From Streptomyces sp. SCL15-4 (GTDB lineage Bacteria > Actinomycetota > Actinomycetes > Streptomycetales > Streptomycetaceae): a stretch of DNA of 64,000 nucleotides. The stretch lies in NCBI RefSeq assembly GCF_033366695.1, contig NZ_JAOBTQ010000001.1:2604001-2668000 (forward strand), given 5' to 3'. Of the stretch, positions 15,555 to 24,463 are shown one piece after another; positions within the stretch are counted from its first letter, which is position 1, and each line of letters begins with the position of its first letter. The position numbers and the translations under genes were made by a program. The notes beneath the pieces are model-generated. The model did not search any database and had not been told where the DNA came from. It saw nothing but the letters and a program-made list of their open reading frames with translations.

Positions 15555-16798
15555 GCCCCTGTGAGCTTCGCGAACTTTCCTTCGTAGGCCGTCTCTTCCT
15601 TCTGGCTCAGGGAGCGGAAGGCATGGGACTTCGCCTGCATGGCCTGGTCGGGGACGATCAGCGGATTGTCCGCCGCGTCCTGGTCGATCTTCGCAAGGTA
15701 GGGCTTCACGCCGTCGACCGGTGTCACGTAGTTGATGTACGCGGCGAGCGCGGCGGCCTGCGGCGGCTCGTAGTAGAAGTCGATCAGCCGCTCGGCGTTC
15801 GTCTTGTGGCGCGCCTTGTTGGGAACGCACAGGTTGTCGGTCGACGTCACATAGCCGCTGTCGGGGATGACGAAGTCGATGTGCGGGCTGTCCGCCTTGA
15901 GCTGGACGACGTCTCCCGCCCAGGCGATACAGGCGGCGAAGTCGCCCTTGGACAGGTCGGAGGTGTAGTCGTTGCCGGTGAAGCGGCGGATCTGGCCCTT
16001 GTCGACGGCCTTCTGGAGGCGGGCGATGGCCGCGTCGTAGTCGTCGTCGGTGAACTTCGCCGGGTCCTTGCCCATGTCCAGCAGGGTCATGCCCACGCTG
16101 TCGCGCATCTCCGACAGGAAGCCGACGCGTCCCTTGAGCCTCGGGTTGTCGAGCAGGTCGGAGACGGAGCGCACCTCGATGCCGTCCAGCGCCTTCTTGT
16201 TGTAGGCGATGACGGTGGAGATGCCCTGCCAGGGATACGAGTACGCCCGCCCGGGGTCCCAGTCCGGGTCGCGGAACTGGGCCGAGAGGTTGGTGTAGGC
16301 GTGCGGCAGGTTGGAGGGGTCCAGTTTCTGGACCCAGCCGAGGCGGATCAGCCGGGCGGCCAGCCAGTCGGTGAGGACGATGATGTCGCGGCCGGTGTCC
16401 TGGCCCGCGGCGAGCTGCGGCTTGATCTTGCCGAAGAACTCGTTGTTGTCGTTGATGTCCTCGGTGTAGTCGACCGTGATCCCGGTCCGCTCGCGGAAGG
16501 TCTCCAGGGTCGGGTGGTGCTTGCCGCTGTCGTCGACGTCGAGGTACTCGGTCCAGTTGGAGAAGTTGACCACCTTCTCCGTGGCCGAGTGGTCCTGGGC
16601 GGAGGTGCCGCCCCGGCTCTTGCCCGCCGCCGGGATGCCGCAGGCGGCGAGCGTTCCGAGGCCGCCGGCCGCGAGCGCGCCGCCCGGGGCGGCCCGCAGC
16701 AGCGACCGGCGGGTCAGGGCCGCCCTGCCGCTCCCGAGGCTGCGGCGCAGGGCGGCCGCTTGGGGCGGGGTCAGGCGGTCGGGCTCGTACTGCTCCAT
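15551..16798 (-). CDS. potD: Polyamine-binding lipoprotein, PotD type
   Basis: The 415-residue protein has a Tat-like lipoprotein signal: twin arginines at 30-31 (RRSLLR), a hydrophobic stretch, and a lipobox LAAC with Cys53. The mature part matches spermidine/putrescine-binding proteins: VVNFSNWTEYLD, GITVDYTEDINDNNEFFGKI and the C-terminal NAERLIDFYYEPPQAAALAA. It captures the substrate outside the membrane for PotABC. It lies 53 bp downstream of the aldehyde dehydrogenase gene and overlaps potA by 4 bp. A second protein of the same family lies at 26473-27666. Confidence 0.9.
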   Translation of the reverse strand: MEQYEPDRLTPPQAAALRRSLGSGRAALTRRSLLRAAPGGALAAGGLGTLAACGIPAAGKSRGGTSAQDHSATEKVVNFSNWTEYLDVDDSGKHHPTLETFRERTGITVDYTEDINDNNEFFGKIKPQLAAGQDTGRDIIVLTDWLAARLIRLGWVQKLDPSNLPHAYTNLSAQFRDPDWDPGRAYSYPWQGISTVIAYNKKALDGIEVRSVSDLLDNPRLKGRVGFLSEMRDSVGMTLLDMGKDPAKFTDDDYDAAIARLQKAVDKGQIRRFTGNDYTSDLSKGDFAACIAWAGDVVQLKADSPHIDFVIPDSGYVTSTDNLCVPNKARHKTNAERLIDFYYEPPQAAALAAYINYVTPVDGVKPYLAKIDQDAADNPLIVPDQAMQAKSHAFRSLSQKEETAYEGKFAKLTGA

Positions 16799-16851
16799 GC
16801 GCGTGGTGCCCTTTCGACAGGGATCGGCCTGGTCAGTGGCCTGGTCGGTCT

Positions 16852-18387
16852 CTAGCGGTCCCCGAAGACGGTGCGGTGCCAGTCCTTGGCGGCCACCGCG
16901 GTGTTGTCGAACATGACGTGCTTGATCTGCGTGTACTCCTCGAAGGAGTAGGCGGACATGTCCTTGCCGAAGCCCGATGCCTTGTAACCGCCGTGCGGCA
17001 TCTCGCTGATGATCGGGATGTGGTCGTTGACCCAGACGCAGCCCGCCTTGATCTCGCGGGTGGCCCGGTTCGCGCGGTACACGTCGCTCGTCCACGCGGA
17101 GGCGGCGAGGCCGTACGGGGTGTCGTCGGCCAGCCGCAGGCCCTCGTCGTCGCTGTCGAAGGGCAGGACGACCAGGACGGGGCCGAAGATCTCCGCCTGC
17201 ACGATCTCGCTGTCCTGGGCCGCGCCGGTGATCAGGGTGGGCCGGTAGTAGGCGCCGTCCCTCAGCTCGCCCTGCGGTGCCTCGCCGCCGGTGACCACGC
17301 GCGCGTAGGCGCGCGCCCGGTCCACGAAGGCGGCCACCCGGTCGCGATGGGCGTGGGAGATCAGCGGCCCGAGGTCGGTGCCGGGTGCGAACGGGTCGCC
17401 GAGCCGGACGGTCTCCATCAGCGCCGCCGTCCGCTCCACGAACGCCTCGTACAGCGGACGCTGCACGTACGCGCGGGTGGCGGCCGTGCAGTCCTGCCCG
17501 CTGTTGATGAGCGAGCCCGCGACCGCGCCGTGCACGGCGGCCTCCAGGTCGGCGTCGTCGAAGACCACGAAGGGCGCCTTGCCGCCCAGTTCGAGGTGGA
17601 GCCGCTTGACGGTGGCGGTGGCGATCTCGGCGACCCGCCTGCCGACGGCGGTGGACCCGGTGAAGGAGGTCATGGCCACGTCCGGATGCCCGACCAGGTG
17701 CTCGCCGGCCTCCTTCCCGGCCCCGGTGACGATGTTGACCACTCCGTCCGGGATGCCCGCGTCCGTGGCCGCCCGCGCGAACATCAGCGAGGTCAGCGGG
17801 GTGATCTCGGCGGGCTTGAGCACGACGGTGTTGCCCGCGGCGATCGCCGGGAGGATCTTCCAGGCGGCCATCTGGAGCGGGTAGTTCCAGGGCGCGACGG
17901 ACCCGACCACGCCGATGGGCTCGCGCCGGACGTACGACGTGTGGTCCGCGGAGTACTCACCGGCGGACTGCCCCTGGAGGTGCCGGGCGGCGCCCGCGAA
18001 GAAGGCGGTGTTGTCGACGGTGCCCGGCACGTCGAACTCGCGGGTGAGCTTGAGCGGCTTGCCGCACTGGAGCGACTCGGCGCGGGCGAGGTCCTCGGCG
18101 CGCTCGGCGAGGACACCGGCGAACCGGTGCAGGGCGTCCGAGCGCTCGCCCGGGGTGGCGGCGGACCAGCCCGGGAACGCCTCGCGCGCGGCGGCGACGG
18201 CCGCGTCGACGTCGTCGGGGCCGGCCAGTTCGTAGCGGTACACCTCCTGGCCGGTGGCGGGGTCGACCACGGCGTGGTGGCGGCCCGAGGTGCCGTGGGC
18301 CGGACGGCCGGCGATGAACTGCGCGCCGTCCGTGAACCGGTCCTGTGCGGGGAATCGTTCCGGGGTGGCGGTGCCCGGGTTGTGCAT
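16852..18387 (-). CDS. Gamma-aminobutyraldehyde-type dehydrogenase
   Basis: The 511-residue NAD(P)-dependent aldehyde dehydrogenase has the catalytic Cys300 (NSGQDCTAATR), general base Glu266 (LHLELGGK) and Asn168 (APWNYP). It resembles the 4-aminobutyraldehyde/betaine aldehyde dehydrogenases that complete putrescine breakdown to GABA. The ATG at 18387 has GGAGGAG upstream. The longer frame to 18486 has no such site. It is the first gene of the polyamine operon. An inverted repeat at 18489-18524 precedes it and resembles one before the second aldehyde dehydrogenase gene. Confidence 0.88.
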   Translation of the reverse strand: MHNPGTATPERFPAQDRFTDGAQFIAGRPAHGTSGRHHAVVDPATGQEVYRYELAGPDDVDAAVAAAREAFPGWSAATPGERSDALHRFAGVLAERAEDLARAESLQCGKPLKLTREFDVPGTVDNTAFFAGAARHLQGQSAGEYSADHTSYVRREPIGVVGSVAPWNYPLQMAAWKILPAIAAGNTVVLKPAEITPLTSLMFARAATDAGIPDGVVNIVTGAGKEAGEHLVGHPDVAMTSFTGSTAVGRRVAEIATATVKRLHLELGGKAPFVVFDDADLEAAVHGAVAGSLINSGQDCTAATRAYVQRPLYEAFVERTAALMETVRLGDPFAPGTDLGPLISHAHRDRVAAFVDRARAYARVVTGGEAPQGELRDGAYYRPTLITGAAQDSEIVQAEIFGPVLVVLPFDSDDEGLRLADDTPYGLAASAWTSDVYRANRATREIKAGCVWVNDHIPIISEMPHGGYKASGFGKDMSAYSFEEYTQIKHVMFDNTAVAAKDWHRTVFGDR

Positions 18388-18488
18388 GTCGCTCTCCTCC
18401 GCCGTACGCCCCGTCCCGGGGGGTGGGTGGCGTAGCTCCAGCTCGATTTGAGTGCCGATCCTGACAGAGCCATAGGGCACCAACAAGT

Positions 18489-18524
18489 GATTCCGTTGTT
18501 GCCTTTTGGTTACGCGACGGAATC
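18489..18524. promoter_or_regulatory. Inverted-repeat operator GATTCCGT/ACGGAATC
   Basis: GATTCCGT at 18489-18496 is the perfect inverse of ACGGAATC at 18517-18524, with 28 bp between centres. It lies in the divergent region between the polyamine operon and the NADAR gene. Read on the minus strand the left arm is AACAACGGAATCA, close to AACAACGGATTTCA before the other aldehyde dehydrogenase gene. A shared regulator, perhaps the Lrp-type protein encoded at 29509, is inferred. Confidence 0.5.
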
Positions 18525-18596
18525 TGTCGACCAGGTGTCGAGTCGGGAGGTGAAAGGACGGACGGAGTGTCAGTGGTGCGTGCCAGACTCGCGTGC

Positions 18597-19160
18597 ATGG
18601 GAAGGATCGACGGGGTGGAATCGCTGATCAGGGAGGTCCGCGCGGGCCGCCGGCTGAAGTACCTCTGCTTCTGGGGGCACCGGCCGAGGCCGGACGGGCG
18701 GATCGGCGCGAGCTGTCTGAGCCAGTGGTGGCCGTCACCGTTCGTGGTGGACGGGGTGGAGTACGCGACGGCGGAGCACTGGATGATGGCCGGCAAGGCC
18801 CGGCTGTTCGGGGACGCGGAGGCGGAGCGCCGGGTGCTGGCCGCGGCACATCCCGCCGCGGCGAAGAAGGCGGGGCGGCTGGTCCGGGGCTTCGACGAGG
18901 AGACCTGGGAGCGGGAGCGGTTCCGGATCGTGGTCGAGGGCAGCGTGCACAAGTTCGCGGCCGACGACGGCCTGCGGGACTTCCTGCTGAACACCGGGGA
19001 CCGCGTGCTGGTGGAGGCGAGCCCCGTGGACCGCGTGTGGGGCACGGGCCTGGCGGCGGACGACGAGGCGGCCACGGACCCGGAGCGGTGGCAGGGGCTG
19101 AATCTGCTGGGCTTCGCCCTGATGGAGACGCGGGAGCGGCTGGCGGGAGCGGGCGCCTGA
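18597..19160 (+). CDS. NADAR family protein
   Basis: The 187-residue protein belongs to the NADAR/YbiA-like family: YLCFWGH near residue 25, then SQWWPSPFVVDGVEYATAEH and WMMAGKARLFGD, and WGTGL near 145. Members act on ADP-ribosylated nucleic acid or on unstable riboflavin-pathway intermediates. The specific role here is open. The start at 18597 gives the usual N-terminus (MGRIDGVESLIREV). A GTG at 18567 with AAAGGA upstream is an alternative. CAGACT 7 nt before the ATG could be a -10 element for a leaderless transcript. Confidence 0.85.
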   Translation: MGRIDGVESLIREVRAGRRLKYLCFWGHRPRPDGRIGASCLSQWWPSPFVVDGVEYATAEHWMMAGKARLFGDAEAERRVLAAAHPAAAKKAGRLVRGFDEETWERERFRIVVEGSVHKFAADDGLRDFLLNTGDRVLVEASPVDRVWGTGLAADDEAATDPERWQGLNLLGFALMETRERLAGAGA

Positions 19161-19212
19161 GCGGCTCGGGCTGAGCGGCTCGGCCTGAATGGCGTGGCCT
19201 GAGCGGCTCGAC
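19157..19212. repeat. 14-bp tandem repeat, four copies
   Basis: Units CTGAGCGGCTCGGG, CTGAGCGGCTCGGC, CTGAATGGCGTGGC and CTGAGCGGCTCGAC follow each other without gaps. The first contains the stop codon of the NADAR gene. The array lies between two convergent genes. No function is evident. It looks like slippage-generated DNA. Confidence 0.75.
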
Positions 19213-19309
19213 CGGCTCGGAGGTTGCCGGTCCGCGCCGTCGGCACCGGCCTCTGGGCCGGGAGGTCACCGCACGTCGCGGCGGCGCACAGGAGCCGGCG
19301 GGCCGGCGG

Positions 19310-20323
19310 TCAGCCGTACGCCGCGATGATCACGGCGAACAGGCCCAGCACCAGCACGATGCCCGTCGCACCGCAGATGAGACCGGCCAGGGCCACCCCG
19401 GGGTTCGTTGCCTCTCCCCGCTTCGCCTTCCCCCGGCCGAGCGCGCCGAAGATGATGGCGAGGACGCCCAGCACCAGGGCGAGCGGCCACGCGAGGAAGC
19501 CGACCGCCGAGATGATGCCCAGCACCAGCGAGGCCGTCCCCATGCCGTTGCTCGGCGCGGGCTGCGTGCCCCAGCCGTAGCCGCTGCCGACGGGGTAGGG
19601 GGCGTCGGCGTACGGGGCGTGCGGCGGGCCCGGGTGGCCGTAGGCCGGCAGGGTGCCCGGGTAGCCGTACGGCACCTGGCCGGGACCGTCCGGGGCGATG
19701 GGCGGCGGGGGCACCGGGGCCGGTCCCGCGGGCGGGAGGAAGGCGTGGGCCGGGGGCGCGGGTGCGGGGGGTGCGTACGGGTTCGGGGTCGCGTGGGAGG
19801 CGGGGGGCGCGAACGGGTTGGGGGCGGGGCTCGGGTTCGGGGGCGCGAAGGGGTTCGAGGGAGGCGGTGCGGGCGTGGGCGGCGCGAAGGGGTTCGGCTG
19901 CGGGGCGGGGGCCTGGGAGGTGAGCTGGGCCGGGTGCGGCGCGGGGGCCGGGGTCGCGGTGCCGCCGGCGGGGGCGGCCCAGGGGGCGGGCGCGGTGCCG
20001 GCGGGGTCCGCCGGGGCCGACGGCGGTGAGGTGAGGGTCCGCTGGCCGTGGACGGAGGCGGGGGCCCAGGCGTCCTGGACCGGCGTCCGGTCAGCGCGCG
20101 GTGTCACGGGCGCCGGTGCCTGGCCGGCCCGGGGATCCACGGGCGCCGGTGTCCGGCCGGCCCGGGGTTGCGCGGGCTTCGGTATTCGGTCCGCCGTGGA
20201 AGGCGCCGTCTCCTTGTCCAGGGACACCCGGGATGTCACGGAGTCCACCGGGCCCACAGGTGTCGCCGGCCCCGGAGCGGCGGCCCGCTCCCCCGGCGTG
20301 GTCTGCGGCGCCTCGTCGGACAT
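19310..20323 (-). CDS. DUF4190 membrane protein with long proline-rich N-terminus
   Basis: The 337-residue protein has about 255 residues of low-complexity Pro/Ala sequence, including repeated NPFAPP and DxRAGxxPAPV elements, followed by two hydrophobic segments (MGTASLVLGIISAVGFLAWP with the rest of the helix pair, and ALAGLICGATGIVLVLGLFA). The C-terminal pair with GALGRGKAKRGEATNPG in the loop is the DUF4190 pattern. The N-terminal part is probably a disordered cytoplasmic or wall-spanning region. Function unknown. Confidence 0.75.
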   Translation of the reverse strand: MSDEAPQTTPGERAAAPGPATPVGPVDSVTSRVSLDKETAPSTADRIPKPAQPRAGRTPAPVDPRAGQAPAPVTPRADRTPVQDAWAPASVHGQRTLTSPPSAPADPAGTAPAPWAAPAGGTATPAPAPHPAQLTSQAPAPQPNPFAPPTPAPPPSNPFAPPNPSPAPNPFAPPASHATPNPYAPPAPAPPAHAFLPPAGPAPVPPPPIAPDGPGQVPYGYPGTLPAYGHPGPPHAPYADAPYPVGSGYGWGTQPAPSNGMGTASLVLGIISAVGFLAWPLALVLGVLAIIFGALGRGKAKRGEATNPGVALAGLICGATGIVLVLGLFAVIIAAYG

Positions 20324-20479
20324 GGCGAAGGGACCCCTCTCCTGGTCGTCCCGTCATGCTACGGGCCGCGCGGGACACCGCGGCCCGGGGCCTACGATGA
20401 ACCCGCGCCACCGATCAGCCGATCACCGCGCCCGGGCCGTGCACCGCGGCTCACGGGCGCCGTTCCCGGGGAGGAACCC

Positions 20480-21562
20480 TTGACCGCCACCTCCGTACCC
20501 GCCACCGGCACCGCCGACCGCGATCTGCGCACCTTCATCGCGGGGCTGCCGAAGGCCGAACTGCACGTCCACCACGTCGGCTCCGCCTCCCCCCGCATCG
20601 TCTCGGAACTGTCCGCCCGCCACGCCGACTCCAGGGTCCCCGCCGACCCCGAGGCGCTGGCCGAGTACTTCACCTTCACCGACTTCGCGCACTTCATCGA
20701 GGTGTACTTGTCGGTCGTGGACCTCATCCGCACCCCGGAGGACGTCCGGCTGCTCACCTACGAGGTGGCCCGCGACCTGGCCCGGCAGCAGGTGCGGTAC
20801 GCGGAGCTGACCATCACCCCCTTCTCCTCCACCCGGCGCGGCATCGACGAGCGGGCCTTCATGGACGCGATCGAGGACGCCCGCAAGGCCGCCGAGGCGG
20901 AGTTCGGGACCGTGCTGCGCTGGTGCTTCGACATCCCCGGCGAGGCCGGTCTGGAGGCCGCCGAGGAGACCACGCGGCTGGCCACCGAGGACCGGGTCCG
21001 CCCGGAGGGCCTGGTGTCGTTCGGGCTCGGCGGGCCGGAGATCGGCGTGCCCCGGCCGCAGTTCAAGCCGTACTTCGACCGGGCCATCGCCGCCGGACTG
21101 CACTCCGTCCCGCACGCCGGGGAGACGACCGGCCCGGAGACGGTGTGGGACGCGCTGCGCCACCTGCGCGCCGAGCGCATCGGGCACGGCACCAGCTCCG
21201 CGCGGGACCCGGAGCTGCTGGCGTACCTCGCCGAGCACCGCATCCCGCTGGAGGTCTGCCCGACCTCCAACATCGCCACCCGCGCGGTGCGCACCCTGGA
21301 GGAACACCCGATCAGGGAGTTCACCCGGGCCGGGGTACTGGTGACGATCAACTCCGACGACCCGCCGATGTTCGGCACGGACCTGAACAACGAGTACGCG
21401 GTGGCCGCCCGGCTGCTGGAGCTGGACGAGCGGGGCCTGGCCGCGCTCGCGAAGAACGCGGTGGACGTCTCCTTCCTGGACGCGGCGGGCAAGGCCCGGA
21501 TCGCCCAGGAGATCGACGACTACACCGCCACCTGGCTCGCCGCCCGGCCCACCAAGCCGTAA
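20480..21562 (+). CDS. Aminodeoxyfutalosine deaminase-type enzyme (adenosine deaminase family)
   Basis: The 360-residue amidohydrolase starts with TTG at 20480, preceded by GGGGAGGAA. Zinc ligands and catalytic residues are visible: HVHH near residue 31, HAGET near 216, GHGT near 240 and NSDDPPMFGT near 295. It would be called adenosine deaminase by family. In Streptomyces, close relatives of this length deaminate 6-amino-6-deoxyfutalosine in the futalosine route to menaquinone, and that is the preferred assignment. The HVHH (rather than HxH-L-D) motif and the segment LPKAELHVHHVGSASPR fit that subgroup. It is divergent from the DUF4190 gene. Confidence 0.82.
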   Translation: MTATSVPATGTADRDLRTFIAGLPKAELHVHHVGSASPRIVSELSARHADSRVPADPEALAEYFTFTDFAHFIEVYLSVVDLIRTPEDVRLLTYEVARDLARQQVRYAELTITPFSSTRRGIDERAFMDAIEDARKAAEAEFGTVLRWCFDIPGEAGLEAAEETTRLATEDRVRPEGLVSFGLGGPEIGVPRPQFKPYFDRAIAAGLHSVPHAGETTGPETVWDALRHLRAERIGHGTSSARDPELLAYLAEHRIPLEVCPTSNIATRAVRTLEEHPIREFTRAGVLVTINSDDPPMFGTDLNNEYAVAARLLELDERGLAALAKNAVDVSFLDAAGKARIAQEIDDYTATWLAARPTKP

Positions 21563-21627
21563 CCCCTGCGGGCCCCGCGCACCACCCGCAGGGCCGAAGC
21601 CGCTCACGGCCCGGCCACAATGGGCCC

Positions 21628-22311
21628 ATGCAGACCGTGACCGCCGTGGCTCATCGCGGCGACCCCTACCGCTTCCGTGAGAACACCATCGACTCGCTGC
21701 GGTCCGCGCTCGGCCGGGGCGCGGACGCCGTCGAGGTCGACGTACGGCTCACCCGGGACGGCGTTCCCGTGCTGCTGCACGACGAGACGCTGCGGCGGCT
21801 GTGGGAGGTCGACCGGCCGCTGGGCGCGCTGTCCGCCGAGGAGCTGCGCGGGCTGACGGCCGGCGGGGTGCCGACGCTGGCGGAGGCGCTGGCCGCGACC
21901 GGCGACAGCCGGGTGATGGTGGACCTGTGCGGGCCGGTCGGCCGCCGGACGGTCGCCAGGACGCTGGACGTGGTCCGGCAGAGCGGGGCCCGGGACCGGG
22001 TCTACTACAGCGCGGGCGCCGAGGCGATGCTCGCCGTCCGCGCCGCCGACCCGGCCGCCGAGATCGCCCTGACCCGGACGACCCTGGCCCCGCCCCGCCC
22101 GGCACTGCTCGCCGCCGTGCGCCCGCGCTGGCTCAACTACCGCTTCTCGCTGGTCGACCGGGACCTGGCCGCCCGCGTGCACCGCGACGGCTGTCTGCTG
22201 TCCGTGTGGACCCCGGACACCCGCCGCTCCATGAGCAGGCTGCTGGACCTGGGCGTGGACTCGGTCACGACGAACCGGATCGACGTCCTGCACGCCCTGC
22301 GCTCCCGCTGA
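21628..22311 (+). CDS. Glycerophosphodiester phosphodiesterase
   Basis: The 227-residue protein has the GDPD catalytic pattern: AHRGDPYRFRENT at the N-terminus, then VEVDVRLTRDGVPVLLHDE near residues 39-57. It hydrolyses glycerophosphodiesters to glycerol 3-phosphate and an alcohol. No signal peptide is present, so it acts in the cytoplasm. CACAAT 6 nt before the ATG could be a -10 element giving a leaderless transcript. There is no ribosome binding site. It is 65 bp after the deaminase gene. Confidence 0.87.
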   Translation: MQTVTAVAHRGDPYRFRENTIDSLRSALGRGADAVEVDVRLTRDGVPVLLHDETLRRLWEVDRPLGALSAEELRGLTAGGVPTLAEALAATGDSRVMVDLCGPVGRRTVARTLDVVRQSGARDRVYYSAGAEAMLAVRAADPAAEIALTRTTLAPPRPALLAAVRPRWLNYRFSLVDRDLAARVHRDGCLLSVWTPDTRRSMSRLLDLGVDSVTTNRIDVLHALRSR

Positions 22312-22740
22312 CCCCGCCGGACTCCAGCGGTGCGCGATCGCCCACGCGTCCGCGCCCGCCCACAGCCCGATCAGCGGCGCCGCCGGACGCGTCCGTGGCC
22401 CGGACCGAACGCCTTGACCACGCGCGCCGCGGGCGCGGCGACGACGTCCGTGACCGCCGCGTACGGCAGGACGAGCGGCACCGCGTCCGCATCGTGCTTT
22501 CCGCCGCCGCGTGTACGGCGGCGCACATCGGCGCACAGGTGACGGCGGCCCGGGAGCGCCGTACCGGCGGGCGGCCGGAGCCGCGCCCGTAGGGGCCGAC
22601 CCTGACGGCTCCCGGAGCGCGGGCGGTGACGGGTTCGGGGGTGGGCAAGGGTGGTCGCCCTCCTCGATGACGATCCGTTGTGGCGGCCCACCGGCCGAGG
22701 ATGATCACGCAACCCCACCCGATCTCCTCCAGGAGTCCCC
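22312..22740. other. Intergenic region without a convincing gene
   Basis: Open frames exist on both strands, but none combines a start signal with protein-like composition. The minus strand has a stretch (VPLVLPYAAVTDVVAAP, about 22400-22500) that reads like protein but lacks a start and breaks frame, so it may be a decayed gene. The last 20 bp hold the AGGAG ribosome binding site of the next gene. Confidence 0.4.
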
Positions 22741-23934
22741 ATGCGCCGTACCGGCCGTGTCAGCAGCCCTGCCCGCCGTACCGCCCTCGTGGCCGCCGGT
22801 CTCGTCGCCGCGCTGGCCGCCGGCCCGCTGGCCGCCCCGGCGTTCGCCGCACCCGGCTCCTCCGCACCCGCCTCCTCCACGGCCGGCTCGCCCGCGTCCG
22901 CCCGGGACACCTCCGGTCCGGACGCCGAGGCGCTGTCCGCCGCGCTCGCCGGGCTGCCCGACCACGACGCCACGGCCGCGCTGGTCCGCGTCGGCGGGAA
23001 CGGCGGCTGGCGGGGCACGGCCGGTGTGCGGGACGTCCGCACGGGAGCGCCGGCCCTGGAGAACGCGCGGTTCCGGGCCGGTTCGGTGACGAAGGTGGTC
23101 ACCGCCGCGATCGTGCTGCAACTGGCCGCGGAGGGCCGGATCGACCTCGACGGCACCGTGCAGCGGTATCTGCCGGGCCTGCTCACCGAGGACTTCAAGG
23201 AGCCCGTCACCGTACGGCAGTTGCTGGACTACACCAGCGGACTCCAGCCCGGGGCCTCCCTCGGTGACACGGTCGAGGCGGGCTACCCGCACCGCTTCGA
23301 GACACTGACGCCCCGTCAGGTCGTCGCCGCGTCCGTCGCCCGGGGCCCCGCGTACACCCCGGGTACGCGGCAGACCTACGGCAACATCCACTACACCGTG
23401 CTCGGCCTGCTCGTCGAGAAGGTGACCGGCGACTCGTACGCCCACCAGGCGCAGGTGCGGATCTTCCGGCCGCTGGGCATGCGGCACAGCTCCTTTCCCG
23501 CCGCCGGGGACACCAGGATCCACGGGCCGCACAACCGGGGCTACGACTGGATCGACGGCAAGCTGGTCGATGTGACGGAGTGGAACATGACCGACCGTTT
23601 CGCGGCCGGCGACCTCGTCTCGACCACCGCCGACCTGGAGCGGCTGCTGGTCGGGCTGTTCCGCGGCCGTGTGGTGCCCGAGCCGCAGCTGCGCGAGATG
23701 TTCACCCTGCCCGACGTGCCCGACGCGCACTACGGCGCGGCGCTGGAGCGGATCGAAATCAACGGCAAGGTGGTCTGGGGCAAGGGCGGCTCGCGGCCGG
23801 GTTACACCGCGGCGATCGCCGCGACCCGGGACCTGTCCCGGACCCTCGTCTACTCGGTGAACTCCACGGACGCCAAGGGCCCCGGCCAGCAGGCCGCCGC
23901 CGAGCGCTTCGCGTTCCCCGCGTTCAACCGCTGA
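22741..23934 (+). CDS. Secreted serine hydrolase of the beta-lactamase/DD-peptidase (S12) family
   Basis: The 397-residue protein has a signal peptide (about 36 residues ending AAPAFAA) and the penicillin-recognising fold. Ser115-Val-Thr-Lys118 is the SxxK nucleophile motif, Tyr213-Gly-Asn215 the second motif, and GKGGSRPGY near residue 345 replaces the third KTG/HxG element. Family members are D-alanyl-D-alanine carboxypeptidases, esterases or class C-like enzymes. Peptidoglycan or peptide hydrolysis outside the cell is likely. AGGAG lies 6 nt before the ATG. Its 3' end overlaps the convergent membrane-protein gene by 11 bp. Confidence 0.87.
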   Translation: MRRTGRVSSPARRTALVAAGLVAALAAGPLAAPAFAAPGSSAPASSTAGSPASARDTSGPDAEALSAALAGLPDHDATAALVRVGGNGGWRGTAGVRDVRTGAPALENARFRAGSVTKVVTAAIVLQLAAEGRIDLDGTVQRYLPGLLTEDFKEPVTVRQLLDYTSGLQPGASLGDTVEAGYPHRFETLTPRQVVAASVARGPAYTPGTRQTYGNIHYTVLGLLVEKVTGDSYAHQAQVRIFRPLGMRHSSFPAAGDTRIHGPHNRGYDWIDGKLVDVTEWNMTDRFAAGDLVSTTADLERLLVGLFRGRVVPEPQLREMFTLPDVPDAHYGAALERIEINGKVVWGKGGSRPGYTAAIAATRDLSRTLVYSVNSTDAKGPGQQAAAERFAFPAFNR

Positions 23935-24457
23935 CGGACGCCGCGGCCGGGGGCGCGGGCGGCGCGCCGAGCGCCTCCAGCCGCTTGATCTTCTTCCGTA
24001 CGGCATAGAGCGGGACGACGCCGAAGACGCCGAAGGACATGTCGATCAGGCTCCACCAGAAGGGGATTCCGCGGACGGGTCCGCAGAGGAGGGCGAGCGG
24101 GATGATGCCGGCACAGGCGATCATCCCGAACTCGACGACCCAGATGTTGCGGACGGGGTCGCGGTACGGGCCGTAGAACGCGACCGCGATGACGAGGTGG
24201 GCGAAGGCCAGCCAGTCGGTGCCGTACAGGACGAAGGGGTATTCGGCGTCGACGGTGTCCAGCCCCTCCCGTACCCGGGAGATCCACGCCGTCAGCCCGG
24301 GCATCCGGTCCGGCACGGACAGGGCGCGCAACACGCTCTCCGTCCAGCGCAGTTCGTGGACCAGCGGAAAGGCGGTGGCCCCGCTGAGGACGAGGCACAC
24401 GACGAAGAGGACCAACCAGGCGCGGATGCCCTTGAGAAGGGCGGCTCTGTCGCTCAT
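23924..24457 (-). CDS. Conserved membrane protein, four predicted helices
   Basis: The 177-residue protein has hydrophobic segments at about 12-30 (AWLVLFVVCLVLSGATAF), 78-95, 105-125 (GMIACAGIIPLALLCG) and 132-152, and a basic C-terminus (RKKIKRLEALG). No family is recognised. There is no ribosome binding site. TACGCT lies 6 nt before the ATG and TTGAAC 17 nt further up, so the transcript is probably leaderless. The -35 element lies inside a perfect 14-bp palindrome, suggesting repressor control. Confidence 0.72.
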   Translation of the reverse strand: MSDRAALLKGIRAWLVLFVVCLVLSGATAFPLVHELRWTESVLRALSVPDRMPGLTAWISRVREGLDTVDAEYPFVLYGTDWLAFAHLVIAVAFYGPYRDPVRNIWVVEFGMIACAGIIPLALLCGPVRGIPFWWSLIDMSFGVFGVVPLYAVRKKIKRLEALGAPPAPPAAASVSG

Positions 24458-24463
24458 GGCAGC

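Noticed and set aside
14391..15830. Longer potA start at 15830
   Set aside because: The added 92 residues are the shadow of potD; GTG at 15554 overlaps the potD stop as expected for coupling.
22371..23210. 279-codon minus-strand frame opposite the serine hydrolase
   Set aside because: Mostly antisense to a clear signal-peptide protein; no start signal.
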